From Fictibacillus solisalsi (GTDB lineage: Bacteria; Bacillota; Bacilli; Bacillales; Fictibacillaceae), in the NCBI RefSeq assembly GCF_900103485.1, contig NZ_FNHW01000001.1, positions 159,418-223,417 of the forward strand: 64,000 bases of DNA, in the 5' to 3' direction. The notes beneath the pieces are model-generated. The model saw nothing but the letters and a program-made list of their open reading frames with translations. It ran no database searches and was not told the origin of the DNA. Made by a program: the position numbers and the translations under genes. The stretch's first letter is position 1, and each line of letters opens with the position of its first letter. Below, one piece after another: positions 8,128-16,893 of this stretch.

Positions 8128-8979
8128 ATGAGCAATCAAACTGGAGTATTAACACGATCAGGTGTTGAACGCACCCCATCAGTAAAGGAAACGCCTGTTA
8201 AAAGAAATCGTAAAAAGTTACCTTTGATCAATTGGATGCGGGGGCTCGCACTTCCTGTTCTTGTCGTTCTGATTTGGGAAGCAGCTGGTGCCTATGGACT
8301 GATTTCGGCCACATTGCTTCCAAGGCCAAGTGAGATCCTGGTGGCATTTAAGGATTTAATTGTTTCGGGGGAATTATACGCTCACTTTAAAATCAGCCTT
8401 TTCCGGGCGATTCTGGGATTCTTGCTTGGCGGCGGGCTAGGACTTCTTGCAGGGCTGGCTGTAGGTTTTTCAAGCAAAACCGAACAAACATTTGATCCCA
8501 CGCTGCAGATGATGAGAACCATCCCCTCCTTGGCTGTGATTCCATTGTTTATCCTTTGGTTTGGTTTTGGCGAATTATCCAAAATCCTTCTCATTTCAAA
8601 AGCTGCCTTTTTCCCTTTGTATGTCAACGCGTTTCTTGGAATTCGGGGAGTGGATTCAAAATTGTTTGATGTTGCAAAAGTGCTTGAGTTTAGTAAATGG
8701 AAGCAGATTACAACGCTTATCCTGCCAGCTGCCTTGCCAAACATTCTTCTTGGACTGAGGCTGTCATTAGGAGCTGCGTGGCTGGCGTTGGTAGCAGCTG
8801 AGCTAATGGGTTCCAGTGAAGGGATCGGCTACTTGATCATGGATGCACGCCAGTTTTCCCAGACGTCCATTGTTTTTGTAGGAATTATTATTTTCGCTGT
8901 ATTTGGCAAAGCATCGGATTCACTGGTGCGATTCTTTGAGAAGAGACTCTTGAAATGGCGTGACAGCTTTATCGGCTGA
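8128..8979 (+). CDS. ssuC: aliphatic sulfonate ABC transporter permease
   Basis: A 283-residue membrane permease of the BPD_transp_1 family. A 35-residue cytoplasmic N-terminal tail rich in Lys and Arg is followed by about six transmembrane helices. The ATPase-contact EAA loop is near V-A-K-V-L-E-F-S-K-W-K-Q-I-T-T-L-I-L-P, and ISATLLPRPSEI near the N-terminus is typical of SsuC/TauC. A clear AAGGAG site precedes it. It lies 22 bases after ssuB and would form the translocation pore with SsuB, fed by the lipoprotein at 10376. Confidence 0.88.
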   Translation: MSNQTGVLTRSGVERTPSVKETPVKRNRKKLPLINWMRGLALPVLVVLIWEAAGAYGLISATLLPRPSEILVAFKDLIVSGELYAHFKISLFRAILGFLLGGGLGLLAGLAVGFSSKTEQTFDPTLQMMRTIPSLAVIPLFILWFGFGELSKILLISKAAFFPLYVNAFLGIRGVDSKLFDVAKVLEFSKWKQITTLILPAALPNILLGLRLSLGAAWLALVAAELMGSSEGIGYLIMDARQFSQTSIVFVGIIIFAVFGKASDSLVRFFEKRLLKWRDSFIG

Positions 8980-9009
8980 TTTAAAAAATAGTGATGGAGG
9001 TGCTGTATC

Positions 9010-10344
9010 ATGGCTCAATCGGAGGGACAGCTGCATCTTAATTTATTCCTGACAGGCATGGGACATCATAAAGCTTCATGGAGGCATCCACGATCAGAAA
9101 TCGGTAGTAATCTGAAGCTTTCCCACTATGTGAAACTTGCACGAAAAGCAGAGGAAGCCAAATTCGATTCTTTATTTCTGGCAGATAGATATGCAGTATC
9201 AAGACAAGGTGCCAAATATGGTGTACAGGGAGGCATCGAACCGCTGACACTGCTTTCCGCCCTCGCGGCTGTAACTGAAAACATTGGTTTGATCGCTACA
9301 GTTTCAACCAGCTTTAATGAACCTTATAATGTGGCCAGGCGATTTGCTTCGCTGGATCATATCAGCAATGGCAGAGCGGGATGGAATATCATAACCTCTG
9401 GAACAGATGGGGAAGCCCAGAATTTCAATTTCAAAAAGATTCCTTCCCATGGTCTCCGATATGAAAAGGCCCGTGAGTTTCTGGAAGTCACAAGCAAGTT
9501 ATGGGACAGCTGGAGAGATGATGCCATCATTGCAGATCAGGAAGCGGGAATTTTTGCGGATGATCAAAAAGTTCACGAAATCCACCATAAGGGGAACTTT
9601 TTCGCCGTTCGCGGTCCGCTGAATATCCCTCGTTCACCGCAAGGAAGACCGGTCCTTGTCCAGGCAGGATCTTCAGCCGATGGGATTGATTTTGCAGGAC
9701 AGTATGCCGAGGCAGTGTTCACCGCTCAGCAAACATTGGAAGATGCACAGCGCTTTTATCAGGAAATTAAAGCACGTGCCACTGCATTTGGGCGGTCGCC
9801 TGAATCGGTCAAGGTCCTGCCGGGGATATGCCCGATCATAGGAAAAACAGAAGAAGAAGCCAGAGAAAAAGAAGCACAGCTTCATCACTATACCAATACA
9901 GAGTTCAGTCTGCATCAGCTGTCAAACCGAGTCGGTGTGGATCTGTCAGCCTATCCGCTGGATGGACCGCTGCCTCCGCTCCCTGCAACAGATGGGCATC
10001 AAAGCAGAACAAAGCTGATTCAGGAACTCGCACGCCGTGAAAAGCTTACAATCAGACAGCTTCTGCTTCGTCTGGCTGGTGGAAGGGGCCATTACACCAT
10101 TGCAGGGACACCAACTCAAATCGCCGATCAATTGGAGAAATGGTACGAAAACAAAGCAGCAGACGGATTTAATATTATGCCGCAATTAATGAGCGAAGGG
10201 CTTGATGACTTTATTACGTATGTTATTCCGATCCTTCAGGAAAGAGGTTTGTTTCGAAAGGAATACGCCGGAACATGCTTACGGGAACACCTCGGGCTGA
10301 AACGTCCGGATACAGATACGATCAATCTTTCGGCACATGCATGA
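9010..10344 (+). CDS. flavin-dependent monooxygenase, NtaA/SnaA/DszA family
   Basis: A 444-residue bacterial luciferase-like monooxygenase. The N-terminal HLNLFLTGMGHHKASWR, EEAKFDSLFLADR, and S-N-G-R-A-G-W-N-I-I-T-S are hallmarks of the NtaA/SnaA/DszA (DmoA) group, which uses reduced FMN to oxidise chelates, sulfones or sulfides. It is distinct from the SsuD at 12367, so the operon carries two different monooxygenases served by one FMN reductase. Its placement between the permease and the binding protein argues for a sulfur substrate such as a sulfone or dialkyl sulfide; this is inferred. GGAGGTG precedes the ATG. Confidence 0.85.
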   Translation: MAQSEGQLHLNLFLTGMGHHKASWRHPRSEIGSNLKLSHYVKLARKAEEAKFDSLFLADRYAVSRQGAKYGVQGGIEPLTLLSALAAVTENIGLIATVSTSFNEPYNVARRFASLDHISNGRAGWNIITSGTDGEAQNFNFKKIPSHGLRYEKAREFLEVTSKLWDSWRDDAIIADQEAGIFADDQKVHEIHHKGNFFAVRGPLNIPRSPQGRPVLVQAGSSADGIDFAGQYAEAVFTAQQTLEDAQRFYQEIKARATAFGRSPESVKVLPGICPIIGKTEEEAREKEAQLHHYTNTEFSLHQLSNRVGVDLSAYPLDGPLPPLPATDGHQSRTKLIQELARREKLTIRQLLLRLAGGRGHYTIAGTPTQIADQLEKWYENKAADGFNIMPQLMSEGLDDFITYVIPILQERGLFRKEYAGTCLREHLGLKRPDTDTINLSAHA

Positions 10345-10375
10345 CAAAAAGGATGGGATAGGGAGAGGAGAAAAA

Positions 10376-11383
10376 ATGATGAAACTCAAAAGGAAAACGA
10401 TAGCAGCAGGACTTATGGCGCTTTTAACGATGATGATTGTGCTTTCGGGATGCAGCAGTGAGGAAAAAACAAACGCCCAACAAAAAAAGGGTGTAACGGT
10501 CAATATTGGCGTGCAGGGAAGTACAGGGGTACTCCCTTATGCAAGGGAAACCAAAGCCTTTGAGAGAGCCTTTAAAAAAGAGGGAGTGAAAGTCAAATGG
10601 AACGAGTTTTCGAGCGGACCCCCGCACTTTGAAGCACTGGCTTCCGGACGGCTGGACTTTGGCGCCACAGGTGGAACCCCATTGATCGCCGGACAGTCGG
10701 GCAATGTGGATTTTAAAGCGATCGCCGTAACCACGGATGGAAAAAAGGGAAATTCGATCATCATTCCTAAAGGAAGCAAAATCAAAGAGCTAAGGGATTT
10801 AAAAGGCAAGAAGATAGCGGTCGCAAAAGGAAGCAGTGCCTATAATTTCCTTTATATGGCACTCGATCAGGCGGGACTGTCCGACAAAGATATTAAAGTT
10901 GTTCAGCTGCAGCCTGATGAAGCACGGCCCGCGCTTGATAATGGATCAGTCGATGCCTGGTCCACTTGGGAACCTTATGCCACAACAGCCATTTTTCAAA
11001 CTGGCGCAAAATCCCTGGCTGACGGAGAGGACCTGAACATTAATGCACCGAGCTTTCTTGTTGCCAGAACCCAATTTACGAAAAATCACCCGGACTTAAC
11101 AGTGTTGTTTTTGAAAACCTATGAGAGAGTTATGAAGCAATTTATTGATAACCCTGACAAAGTATCTTCAGAAATTGCTAAAAGGGAAAAACTTGATCCC
11201 AAGATCGTCAGTACAGTTTTGAAGCGGTCGAACTTAATTCTTTCTCCAGCAACTCCGGAGTTTGCGAAAGCCCATCAGGAACAGGCAGATTTCCTTTATA
11301 AAGCAGGAGGCATCAAGAAAAAGCTTGATACTTCAAAAGTCATTGAAAACAAGTTTGTTGAAAAAGCGTTAGAAAAGGAATAA
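10376..11383 (+). CDS. ssuA: aliphatic sulfonate-binding lipoprotein
   Basis: The periplasmic-type binding protein of the importer, about 335 residues, anchored as a lipoprotein (hydrophobic stretch ending in lipobox V-L-S-G-C). The mature part carries GVQGSTGVLPYAR and ASGRLDFGATGGTPLIAGQ near the N-terminal lobe, and N-G-S-V-D-A-W-S-T-W-E-P-Y, the signature of SsuA/NrtA-like proteins. The start at 10376 (or the adjacent 10379) follows GGAGAGGAG; the in-frame ATG at 10337 lies inside the previous gene without a site. Confidence 0.88.
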   Translation: MMKLKRKTIAAGLMALLTMMIVLSGCSSEEKTNAQQKKGVTVNIGVQGSTGVLPYARETKAFERAFKKEGVKVKWNEFSSGPPHFEALASGRLDFGATGGTPLIAGQSGNVDFKAIAVTTDGKKGNSIIIPKGSKIKELRDLKGKKIAVAKGSSAYNFLYMALDQAGLSDKDIKVVQLQPDEARPALDNGSVDAWSTWEPYATTAIFQTGAKSLADGEDLNINAPSFLVARTQFTKNHPDLTVLFLKTYERVMKQFIDNPDKVSSEIAKREKLDPKIVSTVLKRSNLILSPATPEFAKAHQEQADFLYKAGGIKKKLDTSKVIENKFVEKALEKE

Positions 11384-11411
11384 TCCACAACAGTTCTCGG
11401 AGGGATAAAAA

Positions 11412-11756
11412 ATGGGTGAAGCATCATTAAAAGAATGGCATAAACCACAAAATTTTATAGCGTCAGCTACCCAAGAACAGCTGTATCTTGTCAATTTGAC
11501 CGACCTGGAGTTCAGCGGGGTCTGCAGAGAACGGTACGGTGTGAATAAAGGGCTGTATAACACGATAGAGGACTACTTTTCAAAGCAGGGAATCCGCAAT
11601 ATCCTCTACAGGAGGCTGTATATACTGGAGTTTTTAAATGATATCCAAAGCAGGTATACAGAAGGCAACCAGACGCATCTGACATTTGGCACAGGAGGGC
11701 TTGCCAGAGCGCTGCAAACCTTTTTTATCAACAGGCAAAGAAATACTTCACTATAA
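11412..11756 (+). CDS. unknown small protein in the sulfonate operon
   Basis: A 114-residue soluble protein with no signal peptide, no membrane segment and no motif I recognise. It is rich in aromatic and basic residues (for example GIRNILYRRLYILEFLND) and looks like a compact folded domain. A GGAGGGATAAAAA site precedes the ATG. It lies 28 bases after the binding protein and 26 before the FMN reductase in an unbroken operon, so a role in sulfonate metabolism, or as partner or regulator of the monooxygenases, is likely but unproven. Confidence 0.7.
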   Translation: MGEASLKEWHKPQNFIASATQEQLYLVNLTDLEFSGVCRERYGVNKGLYNTIEDYFSKQGIRNILYRRLYILEFLNDIQSRYTEGNQTHLTFGTGGLARALQTFFINRQRNTSL

Positions 11757-11782
11757 CCACTGAAGAAAAAGGAGGAGTTGTA

Positions 11783-12370
11783 ATGGCTGACATTGTTACA
11801 ATTTCAGGAAGCCCATCGGTAACGTCGAGGACGGGAATTGTCCTTCACCATTTAAGTGAGCTGGCGGAAAAAGCGGGCCTGGAAACTGAATCATATTCAG
11901 TGCTGGATATTCCACCAGAGGATTTGGTTCTGGGGAACTATAACAGCCCGGCCCTTAAGGCAATTGAAAAGAGTGTAAAACAGGCAAAAGCAGTGATCAT
12001 CGGAACACCAGTATATAAGGCCGCCTATTCGGGAGTTCTCAAATCCCTTTTGGATTTGCTGCCGCGTGATATTCTTTCCGGCAAAAGCGTGCTGCCCATC
12101 GCCACTGGCGGATCGTCTGCCCATTTGCTCAGCATTGATTATGCGCTTAAACCGGTTCTGTATGCAATCGGCTCAAGAAACATATTAAACGGTGTCTATT
12201 TGATCGATCAGCAGCTGCAGCAAAATAACGGGTCAGACATCAGATTTGATCCTGAAATCGAAAACCGGCTCTTTGTGTCGCTGAATGAGCTGATTGATGA
12301 GGTCAAGAAAGACATCTATATCAGAGAATTGGAACTCGATTCCACCAAAGGCAGGGGGACAGGTGCATGA
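11783..12370 (+). CDS. ssuE: NADPH-dependent FMN reductase
   Basis: A 195-residue flavodoxin-fold enzyme that supplies FMNH2 to the monooxygenases. The phosphate-binding loop is [10 protein letters not shown], followed by [15 protein letters not shown] and [10 protein letters not shown], all typical of SsuE. AAAAGGAGGAG precedes the ATG. The stop overlaps the ssuD start by 4 bases, giving coupled synthesis of reductase and monooxygenase. Confidence 0.9.
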   Translation: MADIVTISGSPSVTSRTGIVLHHLSELAEKAGLETESYSVLDIPPEDLVLGNYNSPALKAIEKSVKQAKAVIIGTPVYKAAYSGVLKSLLDLLPRDILSGKSVLPIATGGSSAHLLSIDYALKPVLYAIGSRNILNGVYLIDQQLQQNNGSDIRFDPEIENRLFVSLNELIDEVKKDIYIRELELDSTKGRGTGA

Positions 12371-13506
12371 ACGTTTACTGGTTTTTGCCCACACATGGAG
12401 ACAGCAGGTATTTAGGAACATCAAAGGGAGGGAGGCCGATTACGCTTTCTTATCTCCGCCAGATTGCACAGGCAGTGGATGGCCTGGGATTTAAAGGAGC
12501 ACTTCTTCCTACCGGACATTCATGCGAAGATGCATGGATCACCGCTTCTTCATTAATACAGGCAACAGAAAAAATGAAGTTTCTGGTGGCTGTAAGACCA
12601 GGATTGATTTCTCCTTCATTGGCTGCCCGGATGACTTCTACATTTGACCGATTATCCAATGGCAGACTATTAATCAATGTGGTGACAGGCGGTGATCCGG
12701 TGGAGCTTGCGGGTGACGGGCTCCATTTGTCCCATAGCGACCGCTACCGTTTGACCGATGAGTTTCTGGAGGTCTGGAGAAAAGAGCTGGCTGGTGAAAA
12801 AGTAGACTTTGAGGGGGAACATCTGAAAATTAAAGGAGCCAAGGTGTTACTGCCTTCGCAGCAAAAACCATATCCTCCGCTTTATTTTGGCGGTTCATCG
12901 GATGCAGCGCTGGAAGTAGCGGCTAAGCATATCGATGTCTACCTGACATGGGGCGAGCCTCCTGAGCAGGTGAAAGAGAAGGTTGAGAGAGTCAGAAAAC
13001 TTGCAGCAGCCCAGGGCAGGACTGTCAGCTTCGGAATCCGTCTACATGTCATTGTAAGAGAAACGGCAGAAGAAGCCTGGGCAGCCGCAGACTCATTGAT
13101 TCAATATGTAGATGAGGAAACGATTGCCGCTTCGCAAAAAATATTTTCAAGGTATGATTCTGTAGGGCAAAAACGAATGGCATCGCTTCATAACGGAAAA
13201 CGTGAGTCTTTGGAGATTAGCCCCAATCTCTGGGCTGGAATCGGTCTGGTTCGGGGAGGAGCGGGCACAGCCCTTGTCGGTGATCCGGATACTGTTGCCG
13301 AACGAATGAAAGAATACCAGTCCCTTGGCATCGATCATTTCATCTTTTCCGGATATCCTCATTTAGAAGAAGCCTATCGGGTAGCGGAACTGCTGTTTCC
13401 CAGATTGCCTCTCACACATGGAGAACAACAGGGTAACACCGCTGCTCACCCTGTTGGGGAATTTGTCGCCAACACCTATTTTCCGTTAAAAAGCAAAGCG
13501 GAGTAA
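12367..13506 (+). CDS. ssuD: FMNH2-dependent alkanesulfonate monooxygenase
   Basis: A 379-residue TIM-barrel luciferase-like enzyme that releases sulfite from alkanesulfonates using FMNH2 and O2. Characteristic stretches are [13 protein letters not shown] at the N-terminus, L-P-T-G-H-S-C-E-D (active-site Cys region), [20 protein letters not shown] and Y-F-G-G-S-S-D-A-A. Length matches SsuD. It is last gene of the operon, followed by a terminator, and completes uptake, reduction and desulfonation within one transcript. Confidence 0.93.
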   Translation: MNVYWFLPTHGDSRYLGTSKGGRPITLSYLRQIAQAVDGLGFKGALLPTGHSCEDAWITASSLIQATEKMKFLVAVRPGLISPSLAARMTSTFDRLSNGRLLINVVTGGDPVELAGDGLHLSHSDRYRLTDEFLEVWRKELAGEKVDFEGEHLKIKGAKVLLPSQQKPYPPLYFGGSSDAALEVAAKHIDVYLTWGEPPEQVKEKVERVRKLAAAQGRTVSFGIRLHVIVRETAEEAWAAADSLIQYVDEETIAASQKIFSRYDSVGQKRMASLHNGKRESLEISPNLWAGIGLVRGGAGTALVGDPDTVAERMKEYQSLGIDHFIFSGYPHLEEAYRVAELLFPRLPLTHGEQQGNTAAHPVGEFVANTYFPLKSKAE

Positions 13507-13521
13507 AAAATTATTAATAAA

Positions 13522-13565
13522 ACAAAGGCAAACATTCATATTTTAGTATGAGTGTTTGCCTTTGT
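13522..13565 (+). terminator. terminator of the sulfonate operon
   Basis: A 19-bp stem (13522-13540 with 13547-13565, one G-U) whose right end is CCTTTGT. The T-tract is short, so termination strength is uncertain. Confidence 0.65.
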
Positions 13566-13600
13566 ACATAGAAAAACAGGGATATTTTTTATAATAGATA

Positions 13601-13629
13601 TTGACTTAATAAGTTCATTCTATTATATT
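13601..13629 (+). promoter_or_regulatory. sigma-A promoter of the DUF2325 gene
   Basis: TTGACT (13601-13606), exactly 17 bases, then TATATT (13624-13629). The predicted start near 13636 leaves an unusually long 170-base leader before the ATG at 13809. Confidence 0.7.
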
Positions 13630-13656
13630 GTTTTTAATCATTTGAATTTTCTGCTT

Positions 13657-13740
13657 TTATAGGTATCGCAACCTCTTTTTATTCGCAAAATGCTGTAGGA
13701 AGAGGTTTTTATTCAAAAATAAATCCGAGTAAACCTATAA
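13657..13740 (+). promoter_or_regulatory. nested stem structure in the DUF2325 leader
   Basis: TTATAGGT (13657-13664) pairs with ACCTATAA (13733-13740). Inside it AACCTCTT (13670-13677) pairs with AAGAGGTT (13700-13707), which is followed by T's and could act as a terminator. AGGTTT near 13703 can instead pair with AAACCT at 13731, giving mutually exclusive folds. It matches no riboswitch class I can name. Confidence 0.45.
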
Positions 13741-13808
13741 GAAATAAAAGAAACGGCGCCCTGTCAAAACCAATAAATAAACGGGAATGAGGAAGGGAGT
13801 ACTTTTTT

Positions 13809-14132
13809 ATGTCAGCATTATTGATCGTAGGTGGAGATCATCTTGGTAAAATTAAAAAGAAGCTCGAACATGAAGGAGTAAAGGAAATTATTCATGTAAG
13901 CGGGAGAAAGGCAAGAATGTCACAGAAGGAAATACCAAGCCATGTAGATCTGGTGTTGGTTCTGACAGACTACATCAATCATGAATTTTCGACGGCCATC
14001 AAGAAAAAAGCGAATAAGCAAGCGATTCCGGTATGCTATTCGAAACGATCATGGTGTTCGATCCATCAGTCTCTTGAAAAAGTCTACCTTCTTAAAAATA
14101 ATACAAAGGCAAAGATAAAAATAGCGAAATAA
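13809..14132 (+). CDS. DUF2325 domain protein
   Basis: A 107-residue protein matching the DUF2325 pattern: a short Rossmann-like start (SALLIVGGDHLGKI), the conserved H-V-S-G-R-K, then V-D-L-V-L-V-L-T-D-Y-I-N-H and a C-terminal basic segment. It is soluble and its function is unknown. AAGGGAG lies 9 bases upstream of the ATG. The gene is monocistronic behind a strong promoter and a structured leader, which suggests post-transcriptional control. Confidence 0.8.
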   Translation: MSALLIVGGDHLGKIKKKLEHEGVKEIIHVSGRKARMSQKEIPSHVDLVLVLTDYINHEFSTAIKKKANKQAIPVCYSKRSWCSIHQSLEKVYLLKNNTKAKIKIAK

Positions 14133-14159
14133 AACAGCCTGCCAGTAAGGCGGGCTGTT
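14133..14159. terminator. shared terminator between convergent small genes
   Basis: AACAGCC-TGCC pairs with GGC-GGCTGTT around a 5-base loop. It overlaps the stop codon of the minus-strand gene. Confidence 0.6.
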
Positions 14160-14328
14160 AGTCAGATGAATCTATTTTCACAATCTCAAGCTGGAAGGGG
14201 ACACATTCTTCCAGCTTTTCTTTTATGCGCTCTGCTTCTTCTAAGGATAAAGGCACATTGCTGTCCGGCAGTGTATCAAGACTGAACGTCCAGCGTCCGC
14301 TGGTTTCAATAATTTTGTACTCTTTCAT
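14158..14328 (-). CDS. small conserved-looking protein (56 aa)
   Basis: A 56-codon ORF with an AAAGGGG site 7 bases before ATG. The product begins MKEYKIIETSGRWTFSLDTL and ends in a charged helix (LEEAERIKEKLEECVPFQLE) and an acidic tail. Sensible codon use, RBS and a terminator overlapping its stop support a real gene. Function unknown; no membrane segment. Confidence 0.55.
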   Translation of the reverse strand: MKEYKIIETSGRWTFSLDTLPDSNVPLSLEEAERIKEKLEECVPFQLEIVKIDSSD

Positions 14329-14521
14329 TGAATTTTCCCCTTTCTATTTTATAGTTCAGTTCGTAAACTACTAACTGGTCTATATATTACTTCTACATAC
14401 CCTCTTTATTCCCTTTTTAGTATCTTTTGAAGATTTGTCATATGGGGATAATCTTGTTTTATATTTCATATACATCAATGATGGATCTCGATGGGGAATT
14501 CTTAGGATGGAGAGGATGTAT

Positions 14522-15448
14522 ATGGCTGTCAGACCACCAATTCTGCAAAGAGGGGACACCATCGGGATTGTGACGCTTGGAAGCCCGTTGGAGCCCGCAA
14601 GAATAAATGAAGGCATAAAAACCCTTCGGAGCCTTGGGTTCAATACGGTGCTGGGCAAAAACGTGTATACGAGTACGGGTTTTTTGGCAGGAACCGACCA
14701 GCAGCGGGCCGCTGATTTGATGGCGATGTTTTCCAATAAAAACGTGAAAATGATTCTCCCCACACGTGGAGGAGTGGGGGTAGCGGGAATCCTTCCGTTT
14801 CTGAATTTTAATGTCATCCGGCAAAATCCTAAGATTGTTTCCGGATACAGCGATATCACCATCCTGCTCAATGTTCTTTACCAGTACGCGGATTTGATTT
14901 CTTTCCAAAGCCTGCTGCTCCTCGACTTTAATCTGGAAACAGCGGCGTATAATTACGATCAGTTTTTTTTGGCAACGTCCACTTTTCAATCTCCCCGGCA
15001 GATTGTTAATCCCCCTGGTATCCCTCAAGTCAGCCGAGTGCGCGGAAATGTGACCGGAGAGGTGATTGGAGGCAATCTGACTTCGTTTGTTGATAATTTG
15101 GGAACCCCCTTTGAGATTGATACAACAGGGAAGATTCTAATCATTGAAGAAACTCATGAGCCGATAAATACCGTCTACCGGTATTTGAACCACCTTAAAA
15201 TCGCCGGTAAATTCGCAGATTGTGCCGGAATCGTGATGGGAGAATGCACCTCATGTGAACCTGCTTACGGAGTCAACTATGAGCAGTTAATCCGGGAATT
15301 CGTGATTCCGCTTGGGAAGCCGTTAATGACCAATGTAACAACGGCCCATGGTTTCTATAAAGCAGCGATTCCGATTGGTGCCAGGGCCAATTTGGATACG
15401 GTGAACAACCGGTTTACCATTCTTGAACCTTCAGTTGGCAATGCGTAA
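14522..15448 (+). CDS. S66 family LD-carboxypeptidase
   Basis: A 308-residue cytoplasmic peptidase of the LdcA/MccF family. The N-terminus RPPILQRGDTIGIVTLGSP is typical, followed by L-P-T-R-G-G-V-G-V, the nucleophile Ser in S-G-Y-S-D-I-T-I, then I-L-I-I-E-E-T-H-E (catalytic Glu) and a C-terminal T-A-H-G (His). Family members cut L-D bonds in murein peptides or inactivate peptide antibiotics. The ATG at 14522 follows GGAGAGG at 6 bases; upstream in-frame ATGs lack a site. Confidence 0.85.
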   Translation: MAVRPPILQRGDTIGIVTLGSPLEPARINEGIKTLRSLGFNTVLGKNVYTSTGFLAGTDQQRAADLMAMFSNKNVKMILPTRGGVGVAGILPFLNFNVIRQNPKIVSGYSDITILLNVLYQYADLISFQSLLLLDFNLETAAYNYDQFFLATSTFQSPRQIVNPPGIPQVSRVRGNVTGEVIGGNLTSFVDNLGTPFEIDTTGKILIIEETHEPINTVYRYLNHLKIAGKFADCAGIVMGECTSCEPAYGVNYEQLIREFVIPLGKPLMTNVTTAHGFYKAAIPIGARANLDTVNNRFTILEPSVGNA

Positions 15449-15522
15449 ATACAAAATCAACTGTACATTACGTTGAAATCAACGGTATCAACGGTTGGTT
15501 TTTTATTTTTGGGAGCAATTCC

Positions 15523-16893
15523 TTAAGACCCCATATGTTCAAAATCTTTTTCATGCCCGGTGGATTTGGCGATTTCAAAAAGCAGGTTGTTAAATTTTGC
15601 TCGATCGAGTCCAAATAGAAAATCCTTTTCAAACCCCTTAGTCGTATAAACTGCAAATTCCCATATCGCATCATAATCTCTTGGGTTCGCTGATTTGGCA
15701 ATCAAATCAAGCACATTCAAGATTTCTATACCGACAATGACGTTGTCCTCAGAATAATGCCGGATGTATCCAAGGCCGTTATACAGGTAATAGCTGAAAT
15801 CCTTTTCTTGAAGAATGACGCGCAAGTGTCCTTCACCATCTACCAGATAAGGATTAAGATTGCCTACACAGGATAGGTAGGATAAGAGTTCACCGAGTTG
15901 ATTGATGGCATTTGAGGCGGTTTTTGGATCATAATTTCCGACAGAGCGGATGGCAACCTCAACCAGTTTATTAATGCTGAACTCCACGTCCTGCACTTCC
16001 GTCTGCCGGTTTCCGAAGCTGAAAAGTGCCAAATATTTGGGTATGTCAATCTCCGTATCTTCTTTCGACCAATACGAAAGAATAGGGGTGGAGTTAAAAA
16101 CATAATCTCCAATGGTATATTCCAGTTTGATGATGATGTCATCTTTTTTTGCTTCTTCCATAATTTCAACAAAGTCAATCAACTGTATATAACCGGATTT
16201 GTTAGCTGTGATCTGCTTTCCTTCACGTTTTGTAAGCCGTTCTACATATTCCTTAAGTGGTGCTGTATCTTTTACCTTATAAGGATCAATCTCATTCTGA
16301 AGCGATCCTTTCACAATGGACATGGATTCTTTTTTCATTTCATTTGTCATTTTGTTCACCTGAAGCCAGGCTACTGCATGATTGATGAAAAAGATAAACG
16401 TTCCCATGGACAAGGATGCCAGAAGAACGGCCACCAAAGGGACGATGAAAAAATGATCGGCAAAGCGTTTGTTTAAAACCAAAAAGGAAAACAGCATGTA
16501 GAAAAAGCTGCCTGTGAAAATTCCCAGGATCCGCTGTGTTGCTTTACTTGCTATAAAGTTTTTTAATATCCTTGGTGAGAATTGGCCAGAAAAGGTTGTA
16601 AATACGACAAGAATTAAGTTGAAGGTAAATGTAGTTAATGTCAGGATCGCTGCTGTCAGTGTACTGACCAGTGCTTGGGTAAGATCATAATCTACTGCGA
16701 AGACATCCCACATTCTTTCACCCATTTGAAATTTATAATCTGCTGTGTAGGAAAGGGCGATCAATACAAACGAGAAGACGATATATAAAACGGGTGTAAA
16801 CCATAAGTTCGTTTGGAGCTGGTGGGACAATTCTCTCTCTGAAAGCTGGGTGTATCTCCTTAGATATTTATCAAGTAACCTGAATCTTGCCAT
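15523..16893 (-). CDS. DUF2254 membrane protein
   Basis: A 456-residue protein with four N-terminal transmembrane helices (about residues 30-50, 75-100, 120-140 and 145-170) and a cytoplasmic C-terminal region of about 280 residues. The segment TLTAAILTLTTFTFNLILVV, followed by a T-F-S-G-Q-F-S-P-R-I-L motif, is the conserved core of DUF2254. Function unknown. AGGAG precedes the ATG by 8 bases. It is convergent with the S66 peptidase gene and monocistronic. Confidence 0.85.
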   Translation of the reverse strand: MARFRLLDKYLRRYTQLSERELSHQLQTNLWFTPVLYIVFSFVLIALSYTADYKFQMGERMWDVFAVDYDLTQALVSTLTAAILTLTTFTFNLILVVFTTFSGQFSPRILKNFIASKATQRILGIFTGSFFYMLFSFLVLNKRFADHFFIVPLVAVLLASLSMGTFIFFINHAVAWLQVNKMTNEMKKESMSIVKGSLQNEIDPYKVKDTAPLKEYVERLTKREGKQITANKSGYIQLIDFVEIMEEAKKDDIIIKLEYTIGDYVFNSTPILSYWSKEDTEIDIPKYLALFSFGNRQTEVQDVEFSINKLVEVAIRSVGNYDPKTASNAINQLGELLSYLSCVGNLNPYLVDGEGHLRVILQEKDFSYYLYNGLGYIRHYSEDNVIVGIEILNVLDLIAKSANPRDYDAIWEFAVYTTKGFEKDFLFGLDRAKFNNLLFEIAKSTGHEKDFEHMGS

